Origin: Rhizopus arrhizus | Taxonomy: Eukaryota > Mucoromycota > Mucoromycetes > Mucorales > Rhizopodaceae | DNA length: 64,000 nucleotides | Direction of reading: 5' to 3' | NCBI GenBank assembly: GCA_024220505.1 | Contig: JAKZZE010000013.1 | Coordinates: 1,178,001 to 1,242,000, forward strand | Shown: positions 27,026 through 38,471 of the stretch, one piece after another | Position numbering within the stretch: the stretch's first letter is position 1 | Layout: every line of letters starts with the position of its first letter | Translations under genes and position numbers: made by a program | The notes under the pieces: model-generated | The model's input: only the letters and a program-made list of their open reading frames with translations | The model's database searches: none | Told to the model about the DNA's origin: nothing

Positions 27026-30000
27026 TTTTTTTTAAAAAAAAAAAAGTGAAAGAGGAAAGGAGAAAAGGATGGAAGCTCATAAAATGTGGGGAAAAAAAAA
27101 AGGAGTTCCTTTTCACATGTCAGTGAAATGTCCCCCCACATGAACATTTCTTACTGTTAGCTTGGTTACACGCAACAAAATTTTAATTGTATTTAAGCGC
27201 GATAAAATAGAATTATATTTATTGAATACAAGATTGAGAAACCGCATGGTCTTCATCAAAAACTATTTATATATTTTAAACTATGTAAATTATGTCATAT
27301 TTCTATTTAAACAAAAAAAAAATAGCAATTACCTCATCTTTTACTTTTACACATGACAGATAAAGATGCCGAGTTTTCTGCAAATGTAAGCTTGAGATGT
27401 TTAAGACATTGATTCAATACAGAGTAGTACGACTTAAATAAAGCCTTTTCAGTTTAGTGTTACCATCCAATGTAGCTTGACGTTGTGATTGATCAAATAC
27501 ATCTCAGATATTTTTTTTTCTTTCTCTAATATTCCAATCAGAGACAAAACAAATCTTTAGTAAACTTATTTCAAAGTCAAATTGAACACAAATAGATTTA
27601 GTATTGGTTAGATTACAAAGAGTACTGTTATTCATAACATCTTAAGTGTCTATTTTATATAAAAGGATGATTTAACAGATGAGCGTCATGCAATCACAAT
27701 AAAGCACATTTACATGAATCTGTGGCATTTAATTATTATGCTTTGATCATCAAAACAATAAATAAACCCTTTATGTTGTCATGGATTCAATCATCAAAAG
27801 TGTTTACCCTCCATCTTTTGTAACAGAAAACAAAACGATGGAGATGAACACATCAACTTTGGGTTTTACTAAACTGGAGGATCAAGAAAAGATAAATTCA
27901 TCATGATTGGTTCTCCATCTATAAACATTCAACCCGTATGCATCATACTATCAAACAAAGCGAAACAAAAGAAAACATCAGAGTGACCAGAGGCAAAGGA
28001 AGAATGAAATGCTGTTTGTTTTATAAAACTAAGCATTGGTTTGTGAAAGGGGTGGGGGTGCTTGAAACGTTTTAAATAATAAACAGTGCGAATAAAGCCA
28101 GTAGTCTTGATCTGGTTCTCCACCAGAATTTATATATAAAAACAACACTCTATTATCTATGAATCTGAAGAAGTGGTTTAGACAGTGTGAATGATCATTC
28201 ATATGACTCTGTCTATTCTTACCTGGTATGACTGCTGAAGTTTACATCAAGCCGCATCATTGAGGAAGCATCCAAGGCATGATTGCTTCTATTTATCTCT
28301 TTTGTGCTAAATAACCCGATGATTACCTTTGACTTTATCCTCCCCCTTTTTTCCATATACAATTGATTATTTCAATCGTTAGAAACTGTTTTATTTCAAA
28401 AATCCACTGTTACACTCTTTCCGGAAATAAATTGCACCGATTCGGATTTTCGAGATTGAGAGGGTCCCCACATGAAGAGTTTTTTGAACAGTGAAATACT
28501 TTGCCTGATCTTGATCATTTTGAAGGGGAATGGGGGTAATAAGTTGAGTGGTAAGACCAAAAAGATCAGTCATTAGATTATATAGCACAACATGTATTAG
28601 CAAACGTTTCATCTTCTCTTCAATAGTCACGTGAAGGACATCCATGACTTTATTGACGTTTGCAACAAACCCCAGTGAAAGGGCAATCAAAGACGTCTAC
28701 AAACATTTGCAAGTAGCAGCTGCAAGAAACAAAAATGACAGCAAACACTTAGCTTATGTCTGTTCATAGTATTCAATAACATGCCTTCAAAAGCCATATG
28801 CTTTCAGATCAATATCTTTCACGATGCTCTGAGATGTCGACAATAACTAAACTAGAGCCTTATGCTTGGGCCTTACTTTGGTGAAAAATGGCATGTGCTT
28901 ATCCAGTGGTAAGATATATTAAAGTTAGTCTATATACTCATACGTATTGATCATAATTTTGTAAAATAAGGGGGTAATACCCTTTCCGTTGACTGCAAAA
29001 ACTTGGATCTGTATTATAAGCTTAATTTGCGTGGAATTGCTGACACTGAGCAAGTTCCCCCCCCCCTTGAAGATGTCACGGGTGAGTTTACAAGTACCAA
29101 GGCAACCAGAGTAGGAAAGCTGTACAACGACAAGCTGACGTTAGCACTAGTATTCAAGTGCCACTTGAACTCGTGACTCAAGAAAACTTGTATACTTGCC
29201 TCAAAGTCAAGCCGGCAGTGTACATATGCCAAAAAGTAATGGGTCAGAACATCTCTTTGTATGCCTTGTCAGTGATTGACAAATAAGTATATTCTATACA
29301 AAGCATAACGTCCTGGAAAGAATAAGATCCAGACATCACCATTTGTAGTGAAGGTTCCAGCACTTGACACCTCTAGACCAGAATCAGCCCGTCACTCGCA
29401 TGCCTCTATCTCCAGTAGTATTCGCCTCAAGCTCATCCTCCTTTCAGCTACTGGCTCCTTCTTAAGGCTTGTTTGACCAGGAAAGGCAACACGTGCAGCT
29501 GACTAGGACCATTCAACGTCGCACCGTATCACACTAGGCTACGGAAAAAAAAGTAGTGGTACGAGCAAGTGTTTGTGAATCGTCTTTTCAACAATAAACC
29601 AAATAAGGTTCACGATGAGGGTAATTTTGATAGGCAATGTTGGTTATTTGTACATGCTGAAATTGACCAAACATGGTGTGTATGTCGCGTCTCTGCTTTC
29701 CAAGTCTATCGTTCCCAAGGACCTTTCCAACCTCAATGTGTTCAAACAAACATTGGACTATCTCCTCAAAATGAAGGTATATTTTTGTCACGCAAATAAC
29801 GCGGTTCTTAATTTCTAAAGACGTTTCTGGTTGACACCACCAAAATTGTTAAACGAGCTATATTTCAAAAAGAAATCAACCCATCAATACCTGAATTGCC
29901 AGCAACAACAAGCATTTCTCGTCGCATGCCTGTGCTGGTCACATTTACTTGGCGCCGAAAACAAATCAAACCAAGAAAACGGGCCTAAATGATTCTTCTT

Positions 30001-30236
30001 GCGACGAATGATACACATCACTTTCCCTTTTTGTTGTCTGCTTGCCTGTCTGAGATACTATATTTACAATAAAATCCTCGTCACAAAAAGTGAACACTTT
30101 GGCTAATATTCAGACAGAACATGGCTTTCATGAATCTATTTCAATGGATCGAGATTGACATGTTAATTCCTGGTTCGTGGGTGTACACCAACCTTACGCA
30201 TTGTGGCTTTGTGTGCTGTATGGTTGAGCGACGCGG
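27026..30236. other. Gene-poor stretch with possible relics
   Basis: About 3.2 kb of mostly AT-rich DNA. At 27353 a short frame starts MTDKDAEFSANVSL before a GTAAGC donor-like site, but no continuation was found. A 99-codon minus-strand frame at 28391-28690 has no recognisable domain. Positions 29000-29560 have higher GC than the surroundings, suggesting decayed inserted sequence. The possible small gene at 29615-29988 is listed separately. Confidence 0.45.
29615..29988 (+). CDS. Possible small two-exon gene, TFIIS N-terminal-like
   Basis: Two frames join across a 46-nt intron (GTATAT at 29776 to AAAG at 29821) into about 109 residues ending KQIKPRKRA and TAA. The segment TLDYLLKMKTFLVDTTKIVK with a later WRRK is loosely like the helical TFIIS N-terminal (LW) domain found in transcription elongation factors, which mediates protein contacts. 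The likeness is weak, the upstream start is not secure, and the flanks look like repeat-derived DNA. It could equally be a gene fragment or chance. Confidence 0.22.
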
Positions 30237-30560
30237 TTATGGCAGAACCCTCTGCGGTAAAGTGTCTAGGAACGCAAATCCTTTCCCAAAAAACAAATTC
30301 GTGGCTGGAATAAGCAGGAGGCCTACATGCAGAACTTTGTCATAAGGCTCTAACATTTGTCGCACAAGTGGTGTCAGCTCCTCAGGTCTCAGAATGGGTA
30401 AACGGTCAAGTGAAATACGGTAGATACAATTATCGCTAGATAAAGTCTGTGTGTCGATAAAAGTTAAGCTTCCTACTCGAACACCAATGGAGCAAGCTTT
30501 GGTTTGAGCCTCAACTGTGCCAAATGCCACAATCGCACCATGATGGTCCCCTAAGCTCAT
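30237..30560 (-). pseudogene. Relic of LINE-type retrotransposon ORF1
   Basis: A 107-codon minus frame. It resembles the middle of nucleic-acid-binding ORF1 proteins of mucoralean LINE elements: AIVAFGTVEAQTKACS, then IYRISLDRLPILRPEEL and a glycine-rich block FFGKGFAFLDTLP. Comparable blocks occur in the better-preserved ORF1 at 57842-59242 (LLKVTLVGLPHQ, SGKGYVVLEKFP). No zinc knuckles, endonuclease or reverse transcriptase remain next to it, so it is a fragment. Family placement is by eye. Confidence 0.4.
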
Positions 30561-31282
30561 TTACGGTGTCATCTATACAATAGGAACTCATGTTACTTTT
30601 TCGTTGTGCACTTTAAAGGCAGAAGCACTTTATCCTTTCCTATATCTGGATCGTATTGAAGTACCTATATCTATTAAAATGCTTCCTCGCTTTCTTTCCC
30701 AATTGGACATCTGTAAGCAAAGAGTCAACATGTATAACCGTGTTTGCGTACGATGTACCAATAATGAAGTCAGGCATAGCCAAAGACGACCAAGCTTAAC
30801 TCCAAGTCAGATCACCAACGTTTTACATGAACTTAACAATGATACCTTCCCTTTCGTCTTCCTCATCTCAACTATGTAAAAGTACTCGGATCAAGAATTA
30901 TTGAGGCTAGTGAGGAGTACATGTTGGCATATTCGTAGTCTTGCCCTCTATATTAATAAACTGTTCTGAATAAAACACCCTTCTGTTGATGATCTTATTC
31001 TTTTTTGTTTTCAATTGACGATGGAACCACTGTGCCCTCATCATTAGCTTATTTAGTTTTTTTACATTCAAAAAAAGACAACTTTTGTAGAAAATTAAAT
31101 TTTACTATATAAACATATTTATACCAGCTTTTTGTCTATAAAAAGGATGGCAAGGATAATACAAATAAAAAAATGGAAAGATTCATATACAATATACTCT
31201 CTCTCTCCTTTGGGCTTTGTAAAAGGGGTAAAAAGTAGTTTTTAAAGTGCATTTTTGTTTTTATCTTTATCATCTAAACTAC
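30561..31282. other. Intergenic stretch downstream of the CCCH gene
   Basis: A 91-codon frame at 30604-30879 (+) lacks any recognisable domain. The remainder is AT-rich and should include the 3' end of the minus-strand zinc-finger gene (poly-A-like signals near 31060-31240). Nothing else was recognised. Confidence 0.4.
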
Positions 31283-32675
31283 TTAGAAATATTGCTGTAC
31301 ATTTTCAGAAGAATCCTTCTTCTCTGGTTGCTCCAAGTAATCAGAAGGGTGAACAAACATGCACTTCTTGCCATAATAACAAGAATCACCAGCACGGCAC
31401 ATCTTGAAGGGATGCCAGTACTTGCAGTGCTTGTTGGTACATCTTGGCCAGTGATTGCACCGAGCATTGACAGTAGGTGTATGGTTTTGGCGTTGTTGTT
31501 CAATCAGTTGGATACGAGTCAAGCTCTTTTTAGATGAACGCTTGCGTGGCTTCTGTTGAGGGATAAATTCGGGGATATCGTCATAGGAACGGAACGTGGG
31601 CATACTGGCAGGCTCATTCTCGGGTGTACCAATGTCATTTTCATCACCACTGCTTGCAGCATAAGGGGTATCAGCAGGTTCGTCAATGGTCGCAGTCGGT
31701 ACATCAGTCACAGAAAGAGACAAGACTTCCTCTTCAGTAGGGCCAGTCTTTTCAGGTATACCAGTAGAGAGTTCAGGGGTTTTATCATCCATAGCTTCTT
31801 CCTTGCTTATGAGTTCAATAGCAAATTCTTCTTTGGCTTCATCGGTCTCAATCACAGTCATCTCTTCCTCCTTAATTTCTTCCTTCATGTCAGTAGTAGC
31901 AATCTTTTCAGTAGCATCTGCTTTGTGTTCAGTAGTCTCTTCCTTGTTGTCAATTTCAATTTCCTGCTTATCATCAGTAGCCATCGTAACAGATTCATTT
32001 TCAGCCTCAGTGATAACAGTATCAATGACAGCCTCTTGTTTAACCATTTCAACAGCATCAACATGCTCTTCCTTGACAAGTTCGGTAACAGCGATGGATT
32101 CCTTTTCAATTTCAGTGACATGAATATCACAATCAGGCTCTTTTTGTGTAATTTCAGTGGTGACAATAGATTCTTCTTTGGTGCTGGTAACTGCTATATT
32201 AACAGGTTGTGTTTCAATAGATCGGGAAGCAGGTTCATCTTTGGTGTTTGTATTGGAAGTAGTAATAGCAGGTTCATTATGAGTGGTCAGGTTTGAAGAA
32301 GGGGTGGTAGTGGAATCGTCTTTTACGTCAGGTTTCTCTGCTATATAAAAAAAAAAAAGAGCAAGTTAGGCACTGTGTATCACAAAGCAGCCCAGGGATC
32401 CAAAAAAATACTCACCCTTGTGTGACTGGTTTTCATCAGGAAGACTTGACACACCTCTCTCTTTCGAGCCCTTCTCGTTATTGTTGTTGGCTATGAAACA
32501 TGAAAGCATCAGTCATTTGTCATTTTTTAATGCTTTTCATAAGTTGTGGATGCGTTTTTTTGGTGTATATATTTGTACCTTTGGAAGTAAAATAATAGAT
32601 TGATAAACCGCCTAAAAGTAGTAAGGAACCAGTTACTAGAGCACGGTTATTGATGAAATTTGTAACAAGAGTCAT
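31283..32675 (-). CDS. Membrane-anchored CCCH (Nab2/ZC3H14-type) zinc-finger protein
   Basis: Three exons (32579-32675, 32416-32490, 31283-32340) give 409 residues. The N-terminus MTLVTNFINNRALVTG runs into a hydrophobic helix LVTGSLLLLGGLSIYYF (about residues 13-29). Some 300 residues of acidic, Thr/Glu/Val-rich disordered sequence with degenerate repeats follow. Near the C-terminus are two CCCH fingers: CNHWPRCTNKHCKYWH (C-x5-C-x4-C-x3-H) and CRAGDSCYYGKKCMFVH (C-x5-C-x5-C-x3-H), the spacing of the poly(A)-binding Nab2/ZC3H14 type. This suggests an RNA-binding module tethered to a membrane such as ER, outer mitochondrial or nuclear membrane. The first exon carrying the anchor is short, and its splice junctions keep the frame. 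Confidence 0.75.
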
Positions 32676-35600
32676 ATCAAGCTTGTTGTGAACAGTGGCG
32701 TAAGCGATTATGTTTGGTGGGAAAAAAAATCAGAGTTTGTTTTGTTTTCTTTTTTTTCTTCTTCTTTTGAAAAATATGATAGGAGGGAGTTTTTTGTTTA
32801 GTTTTTCTTTTAAAAAAGAAAAAGATAAAAGTATAAATAATAAATTAAAGTGAAAGACTTTTCTAAGTGTATGTATACAAGTGCTGTTTCACAATAAAAA
32901 GGTGCACTGGAAAAAAAAAAGAGCAAAGTAGTAAAAGAAAAAAAGATGCAAAAAAAGAAAATTTTTTTGGTTTTTATAAACGTAAAAGAGAAAGTGCGAG
33001 GGCAGAAGTAAACTCAGAAAAAACTGAGATTTAAACCAGTGTCCTGTCAAAAACAATAGACATCAAAGATTTTTATTAATACATAGTCTGTTATTAAGCT
33101 TTAACCAAATCAGATCTTGCTTATATTTGATAAATAACAGAAAAAAGTATCATAATCAAAAGAGAAATAAAGATGTTTGTGCACATTGTTAAAAAGAAAA
33201 CGGTTGATCAACTAAAAGAATAAAATTGGTAGCAATAGTAGGTCGAAGACTTCAATCTGTTCCACTCATTTGACAGTTACATCTAAATCCTTTCATTTCT
33301 TTTTCAAATGTCAGCTTTTCTACGATGGTTCCAGTTTTAAATATGTAACCATGGATGCCTGAGTTTGTAAAAAGAGGCAAAGGTTTTAACCACTTAGCAA
33401 AAAATTTATAGTAACTAAAATATTGAATTATCAATAAAATATCAACCACAGATAAAGAGATACCCTTCGCTTATAAAGTAGCTTCAGCTTGATCTGAAGG
33501 GCAAACTGGAAAATATGTCACACTACATGATGCTTACAATGTATATACCTCAGGGTTTTCAGGATTTATAGACCTACATCAATGACAGCCTCACTGCTAC
33601 TAAATGCAAAATAACGAAAGCCCTCCATCTCAAGTTTAATTTTTTTTTCACTAGTCCATCTACTTCTCTAAACATATCTCGCTTTTTTTTAAGTTTTGCA
33701 TTCTCAGAAAACAGAAAAGTGTATCAAGTCAAGTTTGGATGATTTAATAATGTAATCCTAAAGAGAGAAAAAAAATTTTTTTTGACAGAATGATTATATA
33801 CCACTTTATGCTTGGCCGACAGAAATCATTTTAATTGGTTATTCACCTCAACCACTAGTGATCCAAATATAAACTCTAGAGATTCTATTATCAATTCTTG
33901 ATATACTGTTTTTGAAAAAAAGAAATGCGGGTCTCTGGGAATAAGACGGCTAGTTCTATAAAGATTATTTCTGAGCTCCATTTTGAACTTAGCAAGATAA
34001 TGAATATGCTGGATAGATAAAAGTTACTCATCTCGTTATAAATAGAGTATCAAATTGCCGTAATATTCTGGAATTTGAGGCCATCGTTTCCAGAAGTTAT
34101 AGGTGTTGTTGTTCTTTGATAAATTGGAAATAGCTGCTGAAGTAGGCTGAAATAGCTACAAAGTATGTTTCTTTATCCTAGGGAATAGTTGAAACTTGAA
34201 AATGCGCATAAAGTCAATAGAAGACTAATGTTACTAGAATGTAGACATCAAATTTAAGTTGAGCCAAGAACATTTTGGCAAACTTAATTTGATGTTGAAA
34301 AAGTGGTATTGTCGTTGTCGCTTTCCACCTATTATAAGATGCTACCGAGTTTAAAACATCCATATTTCAATTTTATTTCAATATTTTCAAGAGAAAAAGT
34401 CTGCTTTGAGCCCGTTGTTGTTCATGATTCATTGTTTATTTAAATCTTTCAGGCGCTCTTTATGTTTTTTCTACAAGATTTATTCTATACTTTGATAATC
34501 TTTGGTTAACAAACCTGAGAATAATTAGGCCAAACAAAACAGTATACTCTGACGAAGCAATAAATCTCTTTTATTCAGACTGTCATAAAAATTAGTAGTA
34601 ATAGATCGCTCTTAATTTGCAACAGGCTATACTATGCTTGTGCGAAAATCACGCAAGCAAAGCTAAAGTTGAAACCAGTCCTTTATTATCTATCTATTAT
34701 TGTAATTTTTCCAATGTTCTCTATAAAGAGGTGGTCGAATATACAGTGAAAGTGCCACGACCACATTTACCAGATTCCTCTTTTTTTCAATTTAAAATAC
34801 ACTTAGTATTCGAACGTTCAGCTGTATTCTGATTGAAATTTCCTCTAAAGGTTCCCAAATAGGTGACGCAAACTTTTAACAGCCACAGAGCCAGCAAAGT
34901 CCTGAAGCACATTTAAGTAGGTGTCGTACTCAAATGAAATGAATGGCTGTTTGAATTTATATTTTCATTTTATAAAATATGAATGTGCAAATATCAACTG
35001 TGTCTCTTACGCTACATAGACTGACCGTTGGTGGGACAGGGGAGAAAGTACTGTAAGAGAAAAGTGGTCAAAAGAAGAATAAAGATCTTAAACCAAGTAA
35101 TCGAAACCATAGCTTCTACCTTCAACGCTGTGCATATATTAGAATTAGCCATTTATTTGATTATAGCATGCTGTGAATAATGTTCTATTTAATAGTACTT
35201 TTAATATTATAGACCACCTCTACCTATATTCGTTCATGAGCGAGCCCCAATAGAATAAAAATGAAAATAAAGTTATGTTATATTAACAGGCTATTTAAAA
35301 CAGTGAAAACAGCGTGATAGTCAGCAAGCGTTTAATTAACAGTGAGTATCATAAAAAAGAAAAGTCCTTGATAGCGACCTAATAGTTGCAGTTCATTTTG
35401 TTTAATGAATGAACAAGACAAGAAAATGATAGAAATAAACGATAAAAGTAAAGTTAAAAATAGAAAGCCCTGTCTGCAGATAGCCCATGCAAGATGAAGC
35501 AATTTTCATGATTATTATTATTTCGACATAATGATTTTAAGCCAAACATACAAAGAAACCCATCGTTATGTCAGGAGTTGAGTTACTCAATAGAGAAAAA

Positions 35601-36362
35601 AAAGACGTTAATACTGTATTTGATATTATAGTCATTATTTTTACAACAAACAGACTTAGAAGACGGTTCATGGATACACATAAGGATTACGTCAAGCTTG
35701 CTATTTCTTTTACTGAATGCTTCTTAAAAGTTCAAAAGGTCTGTTCGAAAGTGAAAGAAGAGTATGGTACATTGCTCACCACTTAGTATTGAAGGTGTAG
35801 TGAAGAATAAAGCCATAGTTTTATAGTCAAGTCTAATAAAGCTTTTTTGCTTTTGAAAAAGAAAGAAGAAATGAAAAATATAGCCACACAGCATATGGAT
35901 ATAATCTGTTCTCAACGCACCTTTCAAAAAAGCATTTACCAATAGTGAGGCTTCAGTATAGTATCTTTATTTGTACTTCCGATGTTTATGTCATCAGCTT
36001 GATAATGACTTCAGCTTGGGCACCTTTGTTCTCAGACCGCCAATAAGGATTTTGAACAGCTAATGATTTAAAATGTAAGTTTTGGAAGTGAAGCTATTAT
36101 AGAGCGATAACCCTTTTTCCTTTCACATTTTGTAATAAAGTATCAATACATCATATACTACCATTAAGGGTATATCTATGTCATCTACATCAACTGTCTA
36201 TGCTTTTGTCTGATTTCTAAAGAATGTACGTGTATAATACATTTTCATTGGCCGATCAAAAGTTTTTTTTTCTCTCTCTTTAAAGACGCGGCGGGTATCC
36301 AAGGCAGTACTTTTTTTTTCCCTTTCTTATATTTGTATATAAAATATTAATTCTTTTAGACG
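32676..36362. other. Gene-poor 3.7 kb stretch
   Basis: AT-rich DNA with homopolymer runs and only short frames (for example 33252-33449 minus, 34617-34832 plus, 35568-35786 plus), none showing a domain. Promoters of the CCCH gene and of the sirtuin gene must lie at the two ends. The AAAGACGCGGCGGG word about 80 bp before the sirtuin ATG includes an ACGCG core like cell-cycle MCB elements, which is only suggestive. Confidence 0.45.
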
Positions 36363-37526
36363 ATGAAGGCAAAACTTGTCATCTCAGAACCGTCAGAAGT
36401 AGTAGATCCTCTTGTAACAGAACTTGCAGCCTGTATTCAAATGAGTAAAAGGGTGCTCGTTGTTACGGGTGCTGGTATTTCGTGCAGTAGTGGCATACCT
36501 GTAAGTGCAGAAGAGCTAAATAAAAATTTTTATTGACTTAAACTCAACCGTTATCTTGTTTAGGATTTTCGTTCTTCTGACGGTTTATACAACCTTGTAA
36601 AGCAAAAGCATCCCAATATTGTCTTAAAAGGAAAGGATTTATTTGATGCAACCCTCTTCAAGGACAAAAAGCAGACCCAGTGTTTCTATACATTTATGGC
36701 CGAACTGAAATCAGTAATTGATTCAGCCATGCCAACGCCTACACATTCTTTTATTCATAATTTGCAAGAATCCGGTCAATTGATGCGATGTTATACACAA
36801 AATATAGATTGTTTAGAAGATTCTTTGAAACTCTCCGTCGTGAGATTACACGGATCAATGGATAAAGTGAAATGCACTCTTTGCCCTGCCTCTTATGATT
36901 TTACAGTAGACTATGAAGATCAGTTCAGAAAAGGTGATCCACCCGTCTGCCCACAATGTGAAAGAAACGACAGTGAACGAGTCAAGTTGGGAAAACGACA
37001 ACTCGCCTGTGGCACCTTGCGACCTAGCATTGTACTTTATAATGAAGATCATCCAGAAAGCGAAGAAATTGGAAAACTTCAGACAGCCGATTTGAAAAAA
37101 AAACCAGATCTGATGATCGTCATGGGTACCTCGCTTAAAATACCCGCTTTGAAGAAATTCATTAAACAGGCCGCTCGCCTTATTCATACAAGCAAATCTG
37201 GAAAAGTTGTCTTTGTGAACCGTACAGCCCCAACCAAAGAATGGGATACTGTGTTTGATTATGAAGTTTTGGGAGATACAGACGACTGGGTTACCATGAC
37301 AGAAGAAAAACTTAAAGACACTATTGCAATCAAAGCGGCTAAAACACGTCTGAGGCGCGCTTTGTCGACTGTGAATACAGATGAACCATCAGCACCTCAA
37401 AAGAGCAAAAAGAAACCCGCAACAAAGAAAGAAAATGCAAAACGACCTTCTTCTCAACTGACATTAACAGAAAGCTTTGTGAAGAGAAAGCGCCAAAATG
37501 CGAAATCTACTGCTAAAGTTGTATAA
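36363..37526 (+). CDS. Sirtuin NAD+-dependent deacetylase, Hst3/Hst4-type
   Basis: Two exons (36363-36500 and 36564-37526) encode 366 residues. NAD-binding motifs VVTGAGISCSSGIP and DFRSSDGLYNLV are split by the intron. Further family marks are YTQNIDCLE, the catalytic histidine in RLHGSMD (about 36844-36864), paired zinc cysteines CTLC and CPQC, LRPSIVLYNEDHP and VMGTSLKIPALKKFI. The LRPSIVLYNE and SLKIPALK forms match the fungal Hst3/Hst4 class, nuclear enzymes that remove acetyl from histone H3 Lys56. The basic C-terminal tail (KSKKKPATKKENAKRP, FVKRKRQ) looks like a nuclear localisation signal. The Mms22 gene, which acts downstream of H3K56 acetylation in yeast, lies about 950 bp away in convergent orientation. 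Confidence 0.88.
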
Positions 37527-38471
37527 AGAAAATTTTAGGATTTCGTTCCGTTCCCTCTCTCTCACTCTCACTGTGTGTATTTTATTTTATTTTCTATATT
37601 ATTTATTTTTTGGTTTGAAGCAAGGGGGAGAGAGACATCGCGTTTTTTCCTCCTATTTTTAATACAAGCCACATAATTGTTAAAGTGCAGTGAAATGGAT
37701 CTAATTTTTAACAAAAGAAATTGATTTTTTAAATCAGGGTGAGATGGGCAGACATTAGGGGGAAAGATTTTTAGTCACGTGAAGTGTTTGATTTTCTCTA
37801 CAGTATTTATCACGTTATACTCATATTTGGATTGGGCGTACTGGTTTTTGTTTTAGGAAAAGGAAACATGGAACTCAGCCAAAAAAAAGGATGGCTTGTG
37901 TCGCGTTATATAAACTCAAGGGAGAAGGATTATGTGTTAAAAATAAAAAGGTTATAAAACACGAAAAGCATAGCTTTCTAACCCAACACAGTTTTTTTCA
38001 AGCCACCGCGAAAGGAATTTTGTAACAATTTCTTTATAGTATTGACCTAATTACTTGCTCAGACAAACATGAACACAAAATGCCTGAATAAAATATTCAA
38101 AGCAAGCCTTGTAGATTACATTATATCTTTCTATGATACACTGTAAAGTTTATCGAGGTTCAATTTCATCTACTTTAGTGAAAGCAATGTTTATAGTTGT
38201 AAATCGAGCATTACTTTTCATTGTTTAATTGAGCCAATGGTATACCCTCCTTTAATCGGAGACTTAATTTTGACAATTACACACATTTATCATCGTGGAA
38301 AAGCTTATAGGCTTTCAGAGTCTAGGTATTTCTTTTTTGTTGCAAGATCATATCCATCGCAATTCATGTTTTCAATTTAACAATTAAAGAAAAAATTATT
38401 AAATTAGCTAAGTAAAAAAAAAAAAGTACAAATTGATAATTAATTTTAAAGCTGAATAGCCTTTTTCATTT
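37527..38471. other. Convergent spacer between sirtuin and MMS22
   Basis: About 0.95 kb between two 3' ends, AT-rich with a CT repeat (about 37550-37570). Nothing coding or structural was recognised. It should hold both polyadenylation regions. Confidence 0.5.

Noticed and set aside
31556..32296. 246-codon plus-strand ORF opposite the CCCH gene
   Set aside because: Phe/Ser-rich shadow of the acidic repeat region in the real minus-strand gene.
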